From positions 1 through 64,000 of IMG/VR virus record IMGVR_UViG_3300025674_000016: a stretch of DNA of 64,000 nucleotides; one strand, 5' to 3'. The notes beneath the pieces were generated by a model. That model did not search any database. It saw only the letters and a list, made by a program, of their open reading frames with translations, and was not told the DNA's origin. Positions within the stretch are counted from its first letter, which is position 1; each line of letters begins with the position of its first letter. The stretch is from a virus. Position numbers and translations under genes: made by a program. Of the stretch, positions 38,360 to 47,994 are shown in pieces.

Positions 38360-40318
38360 GTGGGAGAAACAAAAACAAATCCAGAAAGACCAAAAGTATC
38401 TGGAACTAGAACAGAAGCAAGGCCCCCAAACGAAAAAGAAGGCGGTGGCCCCCTAGGCGACCTTAAGAATCTTGCGGAAGAAACAGCGGAAGAAGCAGTT
38501 GCTCAACTGGGCGCACCAAGCAAAGTAAAGTCACAATACTCCGATCTTGTAGAGGAGCCAGAGAAGTATAAAGAAAGCAGAGTTAGGTTAAAAAATTTTA
38601 CAGGAATACCGGGTGCGCCTAGCTATGGAGGGTTTCCAAATAACCCATATAGTTATGTCAACCCCGACACCCAGATAAAACTTTTAGTCCCAGTTCCATC
38701 TGTGGACCCCAATAAACAACAATACCTTCATGTCTTGGCAGCAAAAAGATTAAAACTGCTAAATGAAAAATGGCAGAAAGACCACCCAACTAAAGAAGAA
38801 CTCAAGCTTTGTAGTGGTTTTAGGCCAAATAGATTTCCTAAAGGTTCTCAAATAAAAAACCCTAAATCTTATCATCTTTTTTGTAAAGGAAAAGGTTATT
38901 GGTTGCCGAATATGTCGCCGTGGGGACCAGGCGCCGCTAGTCCTAGTGCAATGGGCTTGACCGGCTCTCTTGATCAAAGCAAGAGGTGTAATAAGTGGAT
39001 TGCTTACTATTCACCTCACGAAACGGGTCTAGCAATGGATTTTGGAAACCACGGTTTAACGGCTTCATCGCAAGTAAAAGGGCAGAAAGAAACCCCACTA
39101 TTTAAATGGCTCCAGCAAAATGCTCACTTATTTGGCATAACACCGCTCTTGCATGAAGCTTGGCACTGGGAGGTCAATGTACCAGTTGAGGCTTGGCGTA
39201 CTGGAGAAGAATTTGTAGAAGGAGATGATTACGCTGTTAGGGTTAAGGGAGACGGAAAGCGAGGGGACATAATACAGTCGGCAGGCGGAACGGGTGTCGG
39301 AAACCCAAGCCAAACTCCTCCATGCCCACCAACAAGTCTTTTGGGAGGAGAAGAAGAAAAAAAACGAGTATTGCCAGATTTAAGAACATTCTCAGTACAA
39401 GAACCAAAATATGGAGCCGATCCAGGAGTTAAGTTTAAAGGACTGAGGGAGAGATCATTAGACAGTATTGTGAATATTGTTATACATGACACAGCGGGCT
39501 TTTGGAATACAGTTGAGGCACCGCCCGGAGTTGGGAAAAACGGCAAATCAAAAGAAAGATTGTGCATAGCAGTATTAGCAGAAAAAGGAGCAAGCGTTCA
39601 CTTTACCATAGGAAGAGGTGGCGGAGTAAGGCAGCATGCCGATCTTAAAGAAAGGTGTGGTCATATAAGCGGTAGAATAAATCCAATATCTATTGGATTA
39701 GAATTTATCAACCCAATAAGCCTAACAAAAGACAAGGCCAAGAAGTTTGCCAAACAGACATTGGGAAAAAATGCTTTAGAGATGCACCCTATAATAGAAA
39801 AAGGAAATATATGGCCAGGAGGTGGAGCGAAGCCTTATTTTATCGCAAATACTTTCTATGCTTGCAAAGCACTATATGAACTAATAGATAAAATAATAAA
39901 ATCGGAACATTGTAAAAACCTTCGTCATGAATACCCATGTACAGAAGGAGGAGCGCTCTACCATAAAGACGACCGCCATAGGCAACCAGGTATCTTTGCC
40001 CATAGAAGAGAACAGACAAACAGAACAGATGGAATGTTTGGCGAATATTATTGTGCGCGGAAGAAGTTGCATCCTGATGAGAGCTACGCGGAGTGCTGGT
40101 ATCAAACGATGTCTGTGTTTATCGAGAAATCAAAGGGCAGCGATCCTAAAGCAGGTTATCCAGACCCAAAAACATACAAAAAAGACGGGGCAAAAAAGTT
40201 TGTTGAAGACGAACTAAATAGAGTTGCAAAGCTTTTGGTTGGAGAGGATAAGCCAGAGGCAGAAACACCGCCAGCAGAACCGCCACCAGAAACACCAGCA
40301 GAACCGCCTGCGGAGTGA
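38360..40318 (+). CDS. Tail-associated double lysin: M15 peptidase plus Amidase_2
   Basis: A 652-residue protein with a GTG start. Residues about 140-280 are a D-Ala-D-Ala carboxypeptidase-like M15 domain with CSGFRPNRF, HETGLAMDFG (HxxGxAxD) and LHEAWHWEVN (ExWH), a full zinc set. Residues about 365-570 are an N-acetylmuramoyl-L-alanine amidase (Amidase_2/PGRP) with VIHDTAGFW, SVHFTIGRGGGVRQHADL and FAHRREQTNRTDGMFGEYY. The tail end is Pro/Glu-rich. The position between hub and baseplate genes suggests a virion lysin for cell-wall entry; it could also serve as endolysin. Confidence 0.85.
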   Translation: MGETKTNPERPKVSGTRTEARPPNEKEGGGPLGDLKNLAEETAEEAVAQLGAPSKVKSQYSDLVEEPEKYKESRVRLKNFTGIPGAPSYGGFPNNPYSYVNPDTQIKLLVPVPSVDPNKQQYLHVLAAKRLKLLNEKWQKDHPTKEELKLCSGFRPNRFPKGSQIKNPKSYHLFCKGKGYWLPNMSPWGPGAASPSAMGLTGSLDQSKRCNKWIAYYSPHETGLAMDFGNHGLTASSQVKGQKETPLFKWLQQNAHLFGITPLLHEAWHWEVNVPVEAWRTGEEFVEGDDYAVRVKGDGKRGDIIQSAGGTGVGNPSQTPPCPPTSLLGGEEEKKRVLPDLRTFSVQEPKYGADPGVKFKGLRERSLDSIVNIVIHDTAGFWNTVEAPPGVGKNGKSKERLCIAVLAEKGASVHFTIGRGGGVRQHADLKERCGHISGRINPISIGLEFINPISLTKDKAKKFAKQTLGKNALEMHPIIEKGNIWPGGGAKPYFIANTFYACKALYELIDKIIKSEHCKNLRHEYPCTEGGALYHKDDRHRQPGIFAHRREQTNRTDGMFGEYYCARKKLHPDESYAECWYQTMSVFIEKSKGSDPKAGYPDPKTYKKDGAKKFVEDELNRVAKLLVGEDKPEAETPPAEPPPETPAEPPAE

Positions 40319-40350
40319 ACAACATAGTTTTAGAGATTTAGGAAATAAAA

Positions 40351-41313
40351 ATGACGGTTATAAGAAGGACAAAAATTCTAGATGGATTGAGCAAAACAAA
40401 AAAGAAAAATCAATCCGCCGTTGCAGGTACTAGTAGAGACTGTATGACTCTGGGCAAGTGCGATACTGGCGACAGCCCTAAGTTAGATAATATTATTGAT
40501 GATAGCGGAACACAGACATGCGAAATAATTTATTCTAATGCGCATAATGCTTCCATAGTGTTAGGCAGGGATAGACCAGGCCACGTCAATTCAGGATATG
40601 GCGGCAGGGGCGACTCTCATTGTGCATCCATTGATATAGTTGCTGGCAGGATGGCAAGCAAGGCAAAAACTGGAGTAGAAAGCAGCAGCGGCCTATACGA
40701 ACAACTATATGTAAACCCAGACTTCAAGACTGATGCGGCTAGAATTTATATTAGTCAAAAAACAGATGTTGATAGAAACTTTAGACTACCACAAGGATCA
40801 ATGCCTTATGCAACAACAAGATCGGCAATAGCCATGAAAGCAGATGGAATTAGAATAATTGCCAGAGAAGGAATAAAATTAGTTTCAGGAGCAGAGGAAA
40901 TAAACTCTCAGGGATCTAAAATATCTACTGCTGTTTACGGTATAGATTTAATTGCAAACAATGATGATTCTGATTTGCAACCTATACCTAAAGGAGATAA
41001 CCTACAAGAAGCACTAGAAACACTAGCCTCAAATTTAGATGACCTTGCAGGTATAGTTAATTCTTTCCTGATATCTCAGATGTACTACAACACAACAGTC
41101 CAACTTCACACACACAATTCTCCCTTTTTTGGAATTCCTGTTACTTTGTCTCCCAGCCTGCAAATCAGCAATCCACAAACCAACATTGATCTTGTAACAA
41201 AGTGTACTGCTGGTCTTTATTTTCATAAAGTTAACATGGCTTTGTGGAGATTGTCAAACTTGTCCCCAATGGGCGATAACTATATAAACAGTCTTTATAA
41301 TAATACTAATTAG
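40351..41313 (+). CDS. Baseplate/spike structural protein
   Basis: A 320-residue protein. It is Gly/Ser rich at the front (GRDRPGHVNSGYGGRGDSHC), then beta-rich (AIAMKADGIRIIAREGIKLV, a pattern of triple-helix or spike proteins). LHTHNSPFF near the C-terminus contains a His-rich stretch seen in spike-associated phage proteins. It lies between the lysin and a giant baseplate gene. I call it structural by context and the spike-like repeats. Confidence 0.6.
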   Translation: MTVIRRTKILDGLSKTKKKNQSAVAGTSRDCMTLGKCDTGDSPKLDNIIDDSGTQTCEIIYSNAHNASIVLGRDRPGHVNSGYGGRGDSHCASIDIVAGRMASKAKTGVESSSGLYEQLYVNPDFKTDAARIYISQKTDVDRNFRLPQGSMPYATTRSAIAMKADGIRIIAREGIKLVSGAEEINSQGSKISTAVYGIDLIANNDDSDLQPIPKGDNLQEALETLASNLDDLAGIVNSFLISQMYYNTTVQLHTHNSPFFGIPVTLSPSLQISNPQTNIDLVTKCTAGLYFHKVNMALWRLSNLSPMGDNYINSLYNNTN

Positions 41314-41324
41314 GAAAATATAAA

Positions 41325-44300
41325 ATGAGCAACTTTGACCTACTAGAAAATGGTGTAGATAGACCCACAGAGAGACCCTCAGAAAGGTACGATAGACCAC
41401 CGAGTGCAGAATCCTATAGAAATACTGAAGCAACCCATTTTGTTCACTTTGTTTGGGATGAAAATTGGGATGAAGAAAATTGGCAATCTTCTTCACATTT
41501 AGTGAGAAGAGATTTATCGGGCACCGATTGGGATATAGTTACAAAAGATTGCGCTATTTTATATAGTGATCTTCCAAACTTGGAAAGCTCTACAGTTGTT
41601 GCTAGACTATCCCACAAATCTTTAGTTAATGTTATTAGAGAAAGGGTTGGTCCGAGCGGACTATATCATTATGTTAGAGTGACGAATACAAACCCATCTG
41701 TAGATGGCCTTGAGGGATATATAAACTATGAGCATTTAACAAAGTTGCCGGGAATTGCCCCTTCTCTACCAGTTACATTTCGATGCATAAAACAACACGA
41801 TAAAAATAGAGATTTTTGCTCGATAACCTCTACAAATTGGCATTCAACAACAGAGCCATATTTAGATACTTTTGATTGTAACTACAAAATAAATGTTGTA
41901 ACTGGCTATTCCGACACTGGAGACGGCTCTCTAAAACAAAGAATGCAAGAGCAGATACCTAGAGGAGTTCAAGAGTTATTAGTTTATTATGATAAAGAAA
42001 GATCACCAGAGCAACTACAAAGACTATTGGGCGCATTTAGATTTGCGGAAGCTACTAGTTGGAACTTAGATCTACAAGATCAAGGTTCAAGATTGAAAGT
42101 TCTTGTAACTGTACCTGCAAGATATTTTGATGCAATACCAGACGCCTCATCAAAACTATCGTCAGTTGGAGATGGGGTTGTGAGATCTGCAACTCTGGAG
42201 TCCTCCAACATAGATAGAAGAATAGAAAGACTAGCTAAGAAAATGAGATCTTGGCATAGATCTTCAAGTTGGGAAAAGTCCAAAAGCCTGTACAGTGGCC
42301 CAGAGCCCTTCTATAAAGAATACAGTTTTTCTGAAGAAGCATCTAGGCTAGAAGCGTTTTTATCTGGCTTGAGAAGGCTATTAGCTCTAAACAGAAAAAG
42401 TATAAGAGCCAGATCAAACGATACAATAGAAATTGGTATGGATGCAGAGTATAAGCTATCTTATGTGTTGGTCAACGATGATAGTGGCACTCATAGAATG
42501 AAAATTGGCATTAACAAGCTAAAACAAATGGAGCCATTCAACCACCAAAGAACAATGGCTTATATTTTTTATCTTTATGAAATTTCTAATGAATTTAAAA
42601 GATCTAACGGTATTAAAGGAGGTTGGCCAGTATTTCTAAAGAAGTACACCTTCCCACCACCCAACCAACAACCAGCCTCTAAGAAGAAAAAATGTAAACC
42701 AACAATTAAAGATCCTTTCAAGTGTATGCCAAAAGAGTTTCAGGACTTTGCAAAAGGGCACCTTAATAATGTTAAGTGTGAAGATCTACCAGCAGAGATG
42801 AGAACCACCCCAATGAACTTGGGCTCCTCTGAAATAAATATGTTTTATGAAGCTCTAGAGAGTGGAGAGTGGAGCAATTACGAAGATAGGTTTGCCAAAG
42901 TTAGAACGCAAGCAGAAAATATAATTTCTAAAAAATCAATAAAAGAATTTAAAGAACAAATAAGAAGAGAAAACCAACAATTTGATGGAAGTTATGATTT
43001 TGTTGGTGATCCCTTTGTTGAAAGCCTAGACAAGCGCCTGCAAAAATATGGATCAGAAGAGTACGCTGAGGAATTTGAAAATAAATTATTTGACAAGTTT
43101 ATGAAAGATGTTGTCGTTAAGGTGGATATAAAAGGCGCCATCTCAACTCTCCATCAATGTCTTTGTGATGAATTGCAAAGACAAGTTGATATTCTAATAA
43201 ATAATTTACAAGACAGAGATCACCCAGCCGTTAGAGCAGCAGAGCTTACTGCAAGTGCTGCTGGGTGTGGCAATCCCTGTCAAGTCTTGCCGATTCTTTG
43301 CAGTTGTCTGCCAATACCTTGGCCCTTGAAGTTTGATTTACCGGCAAAATTCTCCATACCAGATATCATGAGATATCTGACCGCTGCAATTATTGATGCA
43401 ATTATATCAGCAGCGTTTAAGTTTTTGCTTGATTTGATAAAAGCAATTATCTCTGAAACTATTAAATGTGATAGATCTTCTGATGTTTCAAGAGACTTCA
43501 AAAAGCAATTTGAATTAAATTATCCTTTTGCTGAAACAAACTTTTCAAAAGAAGAAATAGAAGACACGCTATCAAAAAATGAAATGCCCAGCGAGCTTGT
43601 GGATATAGATAAAATAAATTCTCTTATAACTGAGACTGTTTTATTGTTGACGCCTCGTGAATTTTGTAACTTGATCTCTGGAGAACCTTCTTTGTCTGCA
43701 ATCGAAGCAGTATCATTTTTAATAAATGAGAGATACCCAGACTTTAAAGAAAATTTCTCAACTCATGAAAAAATAAAAACTCTATATTCTTCTATAGGGG
43801 ACATGATAGACCCAGATATTTGTAGAAACTTAGATCAAATACTGGATTCTGTTCCAATAGAGCCGGGAAACTATATTTGTGATGAAACTAATTTAAGAAG
43901 CGATATTGCCTCTGGCAAAGCTACTCGTGAACAAATTGGAGAAATCATGATAGAGGCTTCAAAATGCTCTAGCGAGAAATTGGAAACAATAACTAATCTA
44001 ACTAGAGATTTGGTAGCTGGCAATAGCATTATGGGTGCCTTAATGCCAGAGCTTATAAAGACACCAGCAAACCCAGGAGGAATAATACCAAGAGATCCTC
44101 CCCCTGTTTTATACATGACCAATCTTGCTAATGACTCAATTTTTAAAGGAGTTGAGAGAAGATTTTACACAGAAATGAATAGTCATGTCCCCACTCTTAT
44201 CACCACAAAGCAGATTCCTAGGGGGACCGGTGAGGGGTTTGTGAAATTTTTTGAAGACAACGGTTTCGCAGGGGAAGGTGACGCAGATCTGCAAAAGAGT

Positions 44301-47300
44301 CTTGGAAAAACAATTGCAGACGGGCTTGGAGAGATATTGACATACGAAGCGGTACGCCGGGAGGATTATGTTGATACATTAAATTTAGCTTCTCTAGACA
44401 TTCCAAGTAGATCAATATATCCAAGTGTAACCTCTGAGCAAAACTTCTCTCTTGGAGATAATCTATATGAATTGTTTCCAATACCCGGATTTAGCAACGG
44501 CTCTATAAATCAAGACCTCAGTCCACCAATAAGACAAGAAAGCTTGAGAGTGGAATACAATATCTGTGGAGAGACCGTTTCATCAGTTAACTTTAGCAGT
44601 ATAAGAGATGCCTATTCCGTTAGGATACAAGATACGCAGGATGCTACAAGAGGGCCATTGGACCTGATGACTTTCGATGGCAAGAAAAAGATAAAAGATA
44701 ATATCTTAGCACTTTACGAAGATTTTATAACTAGTGGAGAATACTCTCCCTCAAGAGAGTTACTATCGGTTATTTTATCTAATAAGTGGGCTTCTTTATC
44801 TGGGGCACCGGATAGCCTAAAAGACAAGCTCAAAGATCCAACATATGGTCTGAATAAGTTTCATGCAAATACCTTGTTTCAATTCGAAACAAATAAAATT
44901 TTATCTAGATTGGCAAAGATTTTCTCCAAATCTAGATTACTAGACTCTAGAAGAGTTGACTTTTTGCCGTTGCTGGGTAATGCAACAACTTTTGATGAAG
45001 CATTTGAAAACCTTAGATCAATAAGATTTAGCCCTGATCTAGATTGTGAAATAAAAGAACCTGGGCTTTTAAATCTTGATGACGTTATGTCTAAAGTCTT
45101 TAACTATTACAATAACGATCTACAGCAAGACCCTTCCATAAGATATGTCAACTCTTCAAACTACGGAGTGATCATGCTAATAGTCAGGGTTATCTGCATA
45201 CATGAAATATTAAATTCTGTATTTACTTTTGCACAATTTAGAGCCGAGAACATTTTAGAATCTGAATTGATGGTTCATTATTTACTTTCTAAATTTAGAA
45301 AAGAAATAGCAACTCAAACTTTTGTAAATCATCCAAATTTTTATGAAGAATTGAGATCTACTATTGGTGTTCTAATTGCACAAAGAAAATTTGTCGAGAA
45401 AGAAGACTTTGCTGATCCCTTTACCAATGAGCCTGTCGATGTAAGACTAGACCCTAGGTATGTTATGGAGCTAGTCCAATCAACTCAGCACGACCCAACA
45501 GGACTAATAGAAACTATTGACCTAGAGGAGCTTGATGGCGGTGAATTAGATTACAATCCTAATGGCTTAGATAGTGTTTTAAATTGCTATATTGCTGGGG
45601 TTGATCAACGGGAAGAGTCCGTTAATGAGTGCGTTCCACAAACAGAATCCGACGCTCTTAATGAAACATCAGACGGGACGCCAGTAAATTCAGGTAACGA
45701 GGAAATCTTAAACGATACAAGTGTCGCACAGCAAGACATGAGAGGCGGTAAAACTCCCGTAGGGTTTATGGAGTTCTTTGTAAAAGAACAACTTAAAGCA
45801 ATTTCTGGTGAGTTGGAAGTTTTATTGGGGACCGAAATAAATGATATTGATCAATATATGATTAATGGAATATCACGAACGACAGACGTGCAGTCTTTTT
45901 ATGCTGGCGATGGCTTCGATCCAAGACCACAAAACAGGCTATTTTTACAAAGTTCTAGAAGGGAAGGATCAATTAGTTTAGCCGCTGTTGCAGAATCAGA
46001 GCTTAGAGAAATATACGAGGTGTATAAGCTTTATCTGGAAACAGGCTCTTATGATACTAATTTTTTCTCTAGATTGTCAAGAATGCATCGTCGAGGTGAA
46101 ATTTCTGATCAGGTATACGAAAGATATATGTCACCTAGAAACATCACTGTAGAAAATAGAAATAGAAATATCATTAGGGACTTTGCGACCGGCGCGGCTG
46201 TCGGTGCTAGAGCGGGCGCGGTGACGGTGGGCGGAGCATTGGTCGGAGCATTCGTTGGGGGGTTTGTAGGTGCTTCAAGAGGAGAGCGGAGGAGAGATAG
46301 GGATAGAAGACAAGAATATTTCCAAGACAGGGACGAAGTGTTCGCCCTTTTGATGGAAGACTTGCAATCTTTATTTGTGCCCACTAGTCAACAAAGGATA
46401 TTGAATAATAAATTTGATTATTTACAAAATGGTGGCTTTATAACCGAAAGGTATGTAAGGGTGCGAGATTTAAGCGAACAAGAGTGGAATGAGTTAATAG
46501 ATAATCCAAACACCCCAGAGACAAAAGAAATAAAACAACTTTTGAAAGAAAAAATACTTGGTAGGCATGGAACTCTAAAAGGGGTTGTTTCTTTGCAGGA
46601 CTGGTATCGATTCAATTCGGACCTTGCAGACTTTCTTGTCAATCAGACAATAAGCCCTTATGACAATATTCGGACAATAAACCCTCGCGTCGCCGCAGTA
46701 ATCCTTAGAAAAGTCAACACTTGGTATAAAAGCGTAAAGTTTGGCAAAAGAATGTGTTATGTCTACCCTCTTCTTGAAGGTCTGAGTGGGGATGGCGATC
46801 AAGTCCAGTATCTACCGCAATTAAAAGAAGCAATAAATACCCTGCAAAGAGATATGCTTAAGCCAGAATTTTTTGACCAAGCAAGAAGAGAAAAAACTTT
46901 TATTTCCTTTGAGAGTGTTCAGACAGATTTTAGCGTGACAAACATCACAGAAACAGGAGACAGTATAGGTAAAGAACTCTCTGTTGCTAGGGATTATATA
47001 ATTTTTACAGTACCAGTTGTTAGTGCCGAGATGGAATTAACACTAGACTCCTTTAGAGGTTCTGGATTTGATTCTTCTGATTATGATTCATTTAACATTT
47101 ATGATCCATTTAACAATATGGACCATAATCCATATGTAAAAATGTATGAAGATCTATTTGAAATCAACTTGACAAATCAAATACTCAACAAAGATGAATA
47201 CAAAGCAATATTTGACTATATATTCCCTCTAGATAGATTTGTTTCTTTATTAACTATTTATACTGCTGAGTATGTTGCTGGTTTGCCAGGCAGAAAAGAA

Positions 47301-47594
47301 CTATTTGATGGAACTAAAGAGTTACTATACAACATGTACGAGGCTTTAAGAAAGTCTCTAAGTGAGGAATGGTGGCACAAAGAAGAGCGTAGATTTAAAA
47401 AATGGGAGAAACCACTAGATTTATCGGTCCCCGGTATTCTATTCATGACTCCTTGGAAAATTCTACAAGCACTCTTAACTCTTGTTCCTCCGTTAGATTG
47501 GTTCTTGGGCAAACTGAAAGACAGAATCCCAGCACTACCGCCTTACAGAAGGGGCAAAGAGGAGCCGTGCCCAGAAGATAGGGCAGAAAGATGA
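41325..47594 (+). CDS. Giant baseplate/tail structural protein (2089 aa)
   Basis: A 2089-residue protein. The N-terminal part contains an SH3-like segment (DWDIVTKDCAILYSDLPN, LEGYINYEHLTKLPG). The body is mostly helical and charged, with a Cys cluster near residues 645-670 (AAGCGNPCQVLPILCSCLPI). Around residue 1625-1650 is a Gly/Ala-rich hydrophobic stretch (AAVGARAGAVTVGGALVGAF) followed by a basic patch, like a membrane-inserting glycine-zipper segment. No enzymatic motif is seen. It is flanked by lysin and gp25-like genes, so a baseplate or tail-tube-associated role is likely. Confidence 0.7.
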   Translation: MSNFDLLENGVDRPTERPSERYDRPPSAESYRNTEATHFVHFVWDENWDEENWQSSSHLVRRDLSGTDWDIVTKDCAILYSDLPNLESSTVVARLSHKSLVNVIRERVGPSGLYHYVRVTNTNPSVDGLEGYINYEHLTKLPGIAPSLPVTFRCIKQHDKNRDFCSITSTNWHSTTEPYLDTFDCNYKINVVTGYSDTGDGSLKQRMQEQIPRGVQELLVYYDKERSPEQLQRLLGAFRFAEATSWNLDLQDQGSRLKVLVTVPARYFDAIPDASSKLSSVGDGVVRSATLESSNIDRRIERLAKKMRSWHRSSSWEKSKSLYSGPEPFYKEYSFSEEASRLEAFLSGLRRLLALNRKSIRARSNDTIEIGMDAEYKLSYVLVNDDSGTHRMKIGINKLKQMEPFNHQRTMAYIFYLYEISNEFKRSNGIKGGWPVFLKKYTFPPPNQQPASKKKKCKPTIKDPFKCMPKEFQDFAKGHLNNVKCEDLPAEMRTTPMNLGSSEINMFYEALESGEWSNYEDRFAKVRTQAENIISKKSIKEFKEQIRRENQQFDGSYDFVGDPFVESLDKRLQKYGSEEYAEEFENKLFDKFMKDVVVKVDIKGAISTLHQCLCDELQRQVDILINNLQDRDHPAVRAAELTASAAGCGNPCQVLPILCSCLPIPWPLKFDLPAKFSIPDIMRYLTAAIIDAIISAAFKFLLDLIKAIISETIKCDRSSDVSRDFKKQFELNYPFAETNFSKEEIEDTLSKNEMPSELVDIDKINSLITETVLLLTPREFCNLISGEPSLSAIEAVSFLINERYPDFKENFSTHEKIKTLYSSIGDMIDPDICRNLDQILDSVPIEPGNYICDETNLRSDIASGKATREQIGEIMIEASKCSSEKLETITNLTRDLVAGNSIMGALMPELIKTPANPGGIIPRDPPPVLYMTNLANDSIFKGVERRFYTEMNSHVPTLITTKQIPRGTGEGFVKFFEDNGFAGEGDADLQKSLGKTIADGLGEILTYEAVRREDYVDTLNLASLDIPSRSIYPSVTSEQNFSLGDNLYELFPIPGFSNGSINQDLSPPIRQESLRVEYNICGETVSSVNFSSIRDAYSVRIQDTQDATRGPLDLMTFDGKKKIKDNILALYEDFITSGEYSPSRELLSVILSNKWASLSGAPDSLKDKLKDPTYGLNKFHANTLFQFETNKILSRLAKIFSKSRLLDSRRVDFLPLLGNATTFDEAFENLRSIRFSPDLDCEIKEPGLLNLDDVMSKVFNYYNNDLQQDPSIRYVNSSNYGVIMLIVRVICIHEILNSVFTFAQFRAENILESELMVHYLLSKFRKEIATQTFVNHPNFYEELRSTIGVLIAQRKFVEKEDFADPFTNEPVDVRLDPRYVMELVQSTQHDPTGLIETIDLEELDGGELDYNPNGLDSVLNCYIAGVDQREESVNECVPQTESDALNETSDGTPVNSGNEEILNDTSVAQQDMRGGKTPVGFMEFFVKEQLKAISGELEVLLGTEINDIDQYMINGISRTTDVQSFYAGDGFDPRPQNRLFLQSSRREGSISLAAVAESELREIYEVYKLYLETGSYDTNFFSRLSRMHRRGEISDQVYERYMSPRNITVENRNRNIIRDFATGAAVGARAGAVTVGGALVGAFVGGFVGASRGERRRDRDRRQEYFQDRDEVFALLMEDLQSLFVPTSQQRILNNKFDYLQNGGFITERYVRVRDLSEQEWNELIDNPNTPETKEIKQLLKEKILGRHGTLKGVVSLQDWYRFNSDLADFLVNQTISPYDNIRTINPRVAAVILRKVNTWYKSVKFGKRMCYVYPLLEGLSGDGDQVQYLPQLKEAINTLQRDMLKPEFFDQARREKTFISFESVQTDFSVTNITETGDSIGKELSVARDYIIFTVPVVSAEMELTLDSFRGSGFDSSDYDSFNIYDPFNNMDHNPYVKMYEDLFEINLTNQILNKDEYKAIFDYIFPLDRFVSLLTIYTAEYVAGLPGRKELFDGTKELLYNMYEALRKSLSEEWWHKEERRFKKWEKPLDLSVPGILFMTPWKILQALLTLVPPLDWFLGKLKDRIPALPPYRRGKEEPCPEDRAER

Positions 47595-47604
47595 GGGAAA
47601 CTAA

Positions 47605-47982
47605 ATGCCAGGTATATCTCCAAAACTACCATTAGTCAAAGATCCAGTTGATGGCTTTCTTCTTACCAAAAGTTATCGTGAGGCAATAAAACAAAATTTT
47701 AAAATGCTAATGTTGACTTCTCCCGGCGAAAGAATGATGGAACCAGATTTTGGAGTTGGGCTGAGAAGGTTCTTATTTGAACCTTTCGATAGTTTTGTTT
47801 TCGACGACATAGAAGAAAAGATTTATGAACAAGTTCAAGAGTATATGCCATTTATAGAAATTGTAAATATTGTTTTTAACGATCCACAAACAGAAGAATA
47901 TGAGAATCTTTTGGGGATTCAAATAGATTATTTCATAACTCCAATCGGAGAAATGGCTACATTAGACTTTTTCCCTAGTTAG
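47605..47982 (+). CDS. Baseplate wedge protein, T4 gp25-like
   Basis: A 125-residue protein. LLTSPGERMMEPDFGVGLRR with FLFEPFDSF is the signature of the gp25/GPW family (T4 gp25 is 132 residues), which nucleates sheath assembly at the baseplate. Related proteins are found in type VI secretion and R-type pyocins. It sits directly before a gp6-like wedge protein, as in many contractile-tail systems. Confidence 0.9.
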   Translation: MPGISPKLPLVKDPVDGFLLTKSYREAIKQNFKMLMLTSPGERMMEPDFGVGLRRFLFEPFDSFVFDDIEEKIYEQVQEYMPFIEIVNIVFNDPQTEEYENLLGIQIDYFITPIGEMATLDFFPS

Positions 47983-47994
47983 TGAGGTTTTGAC

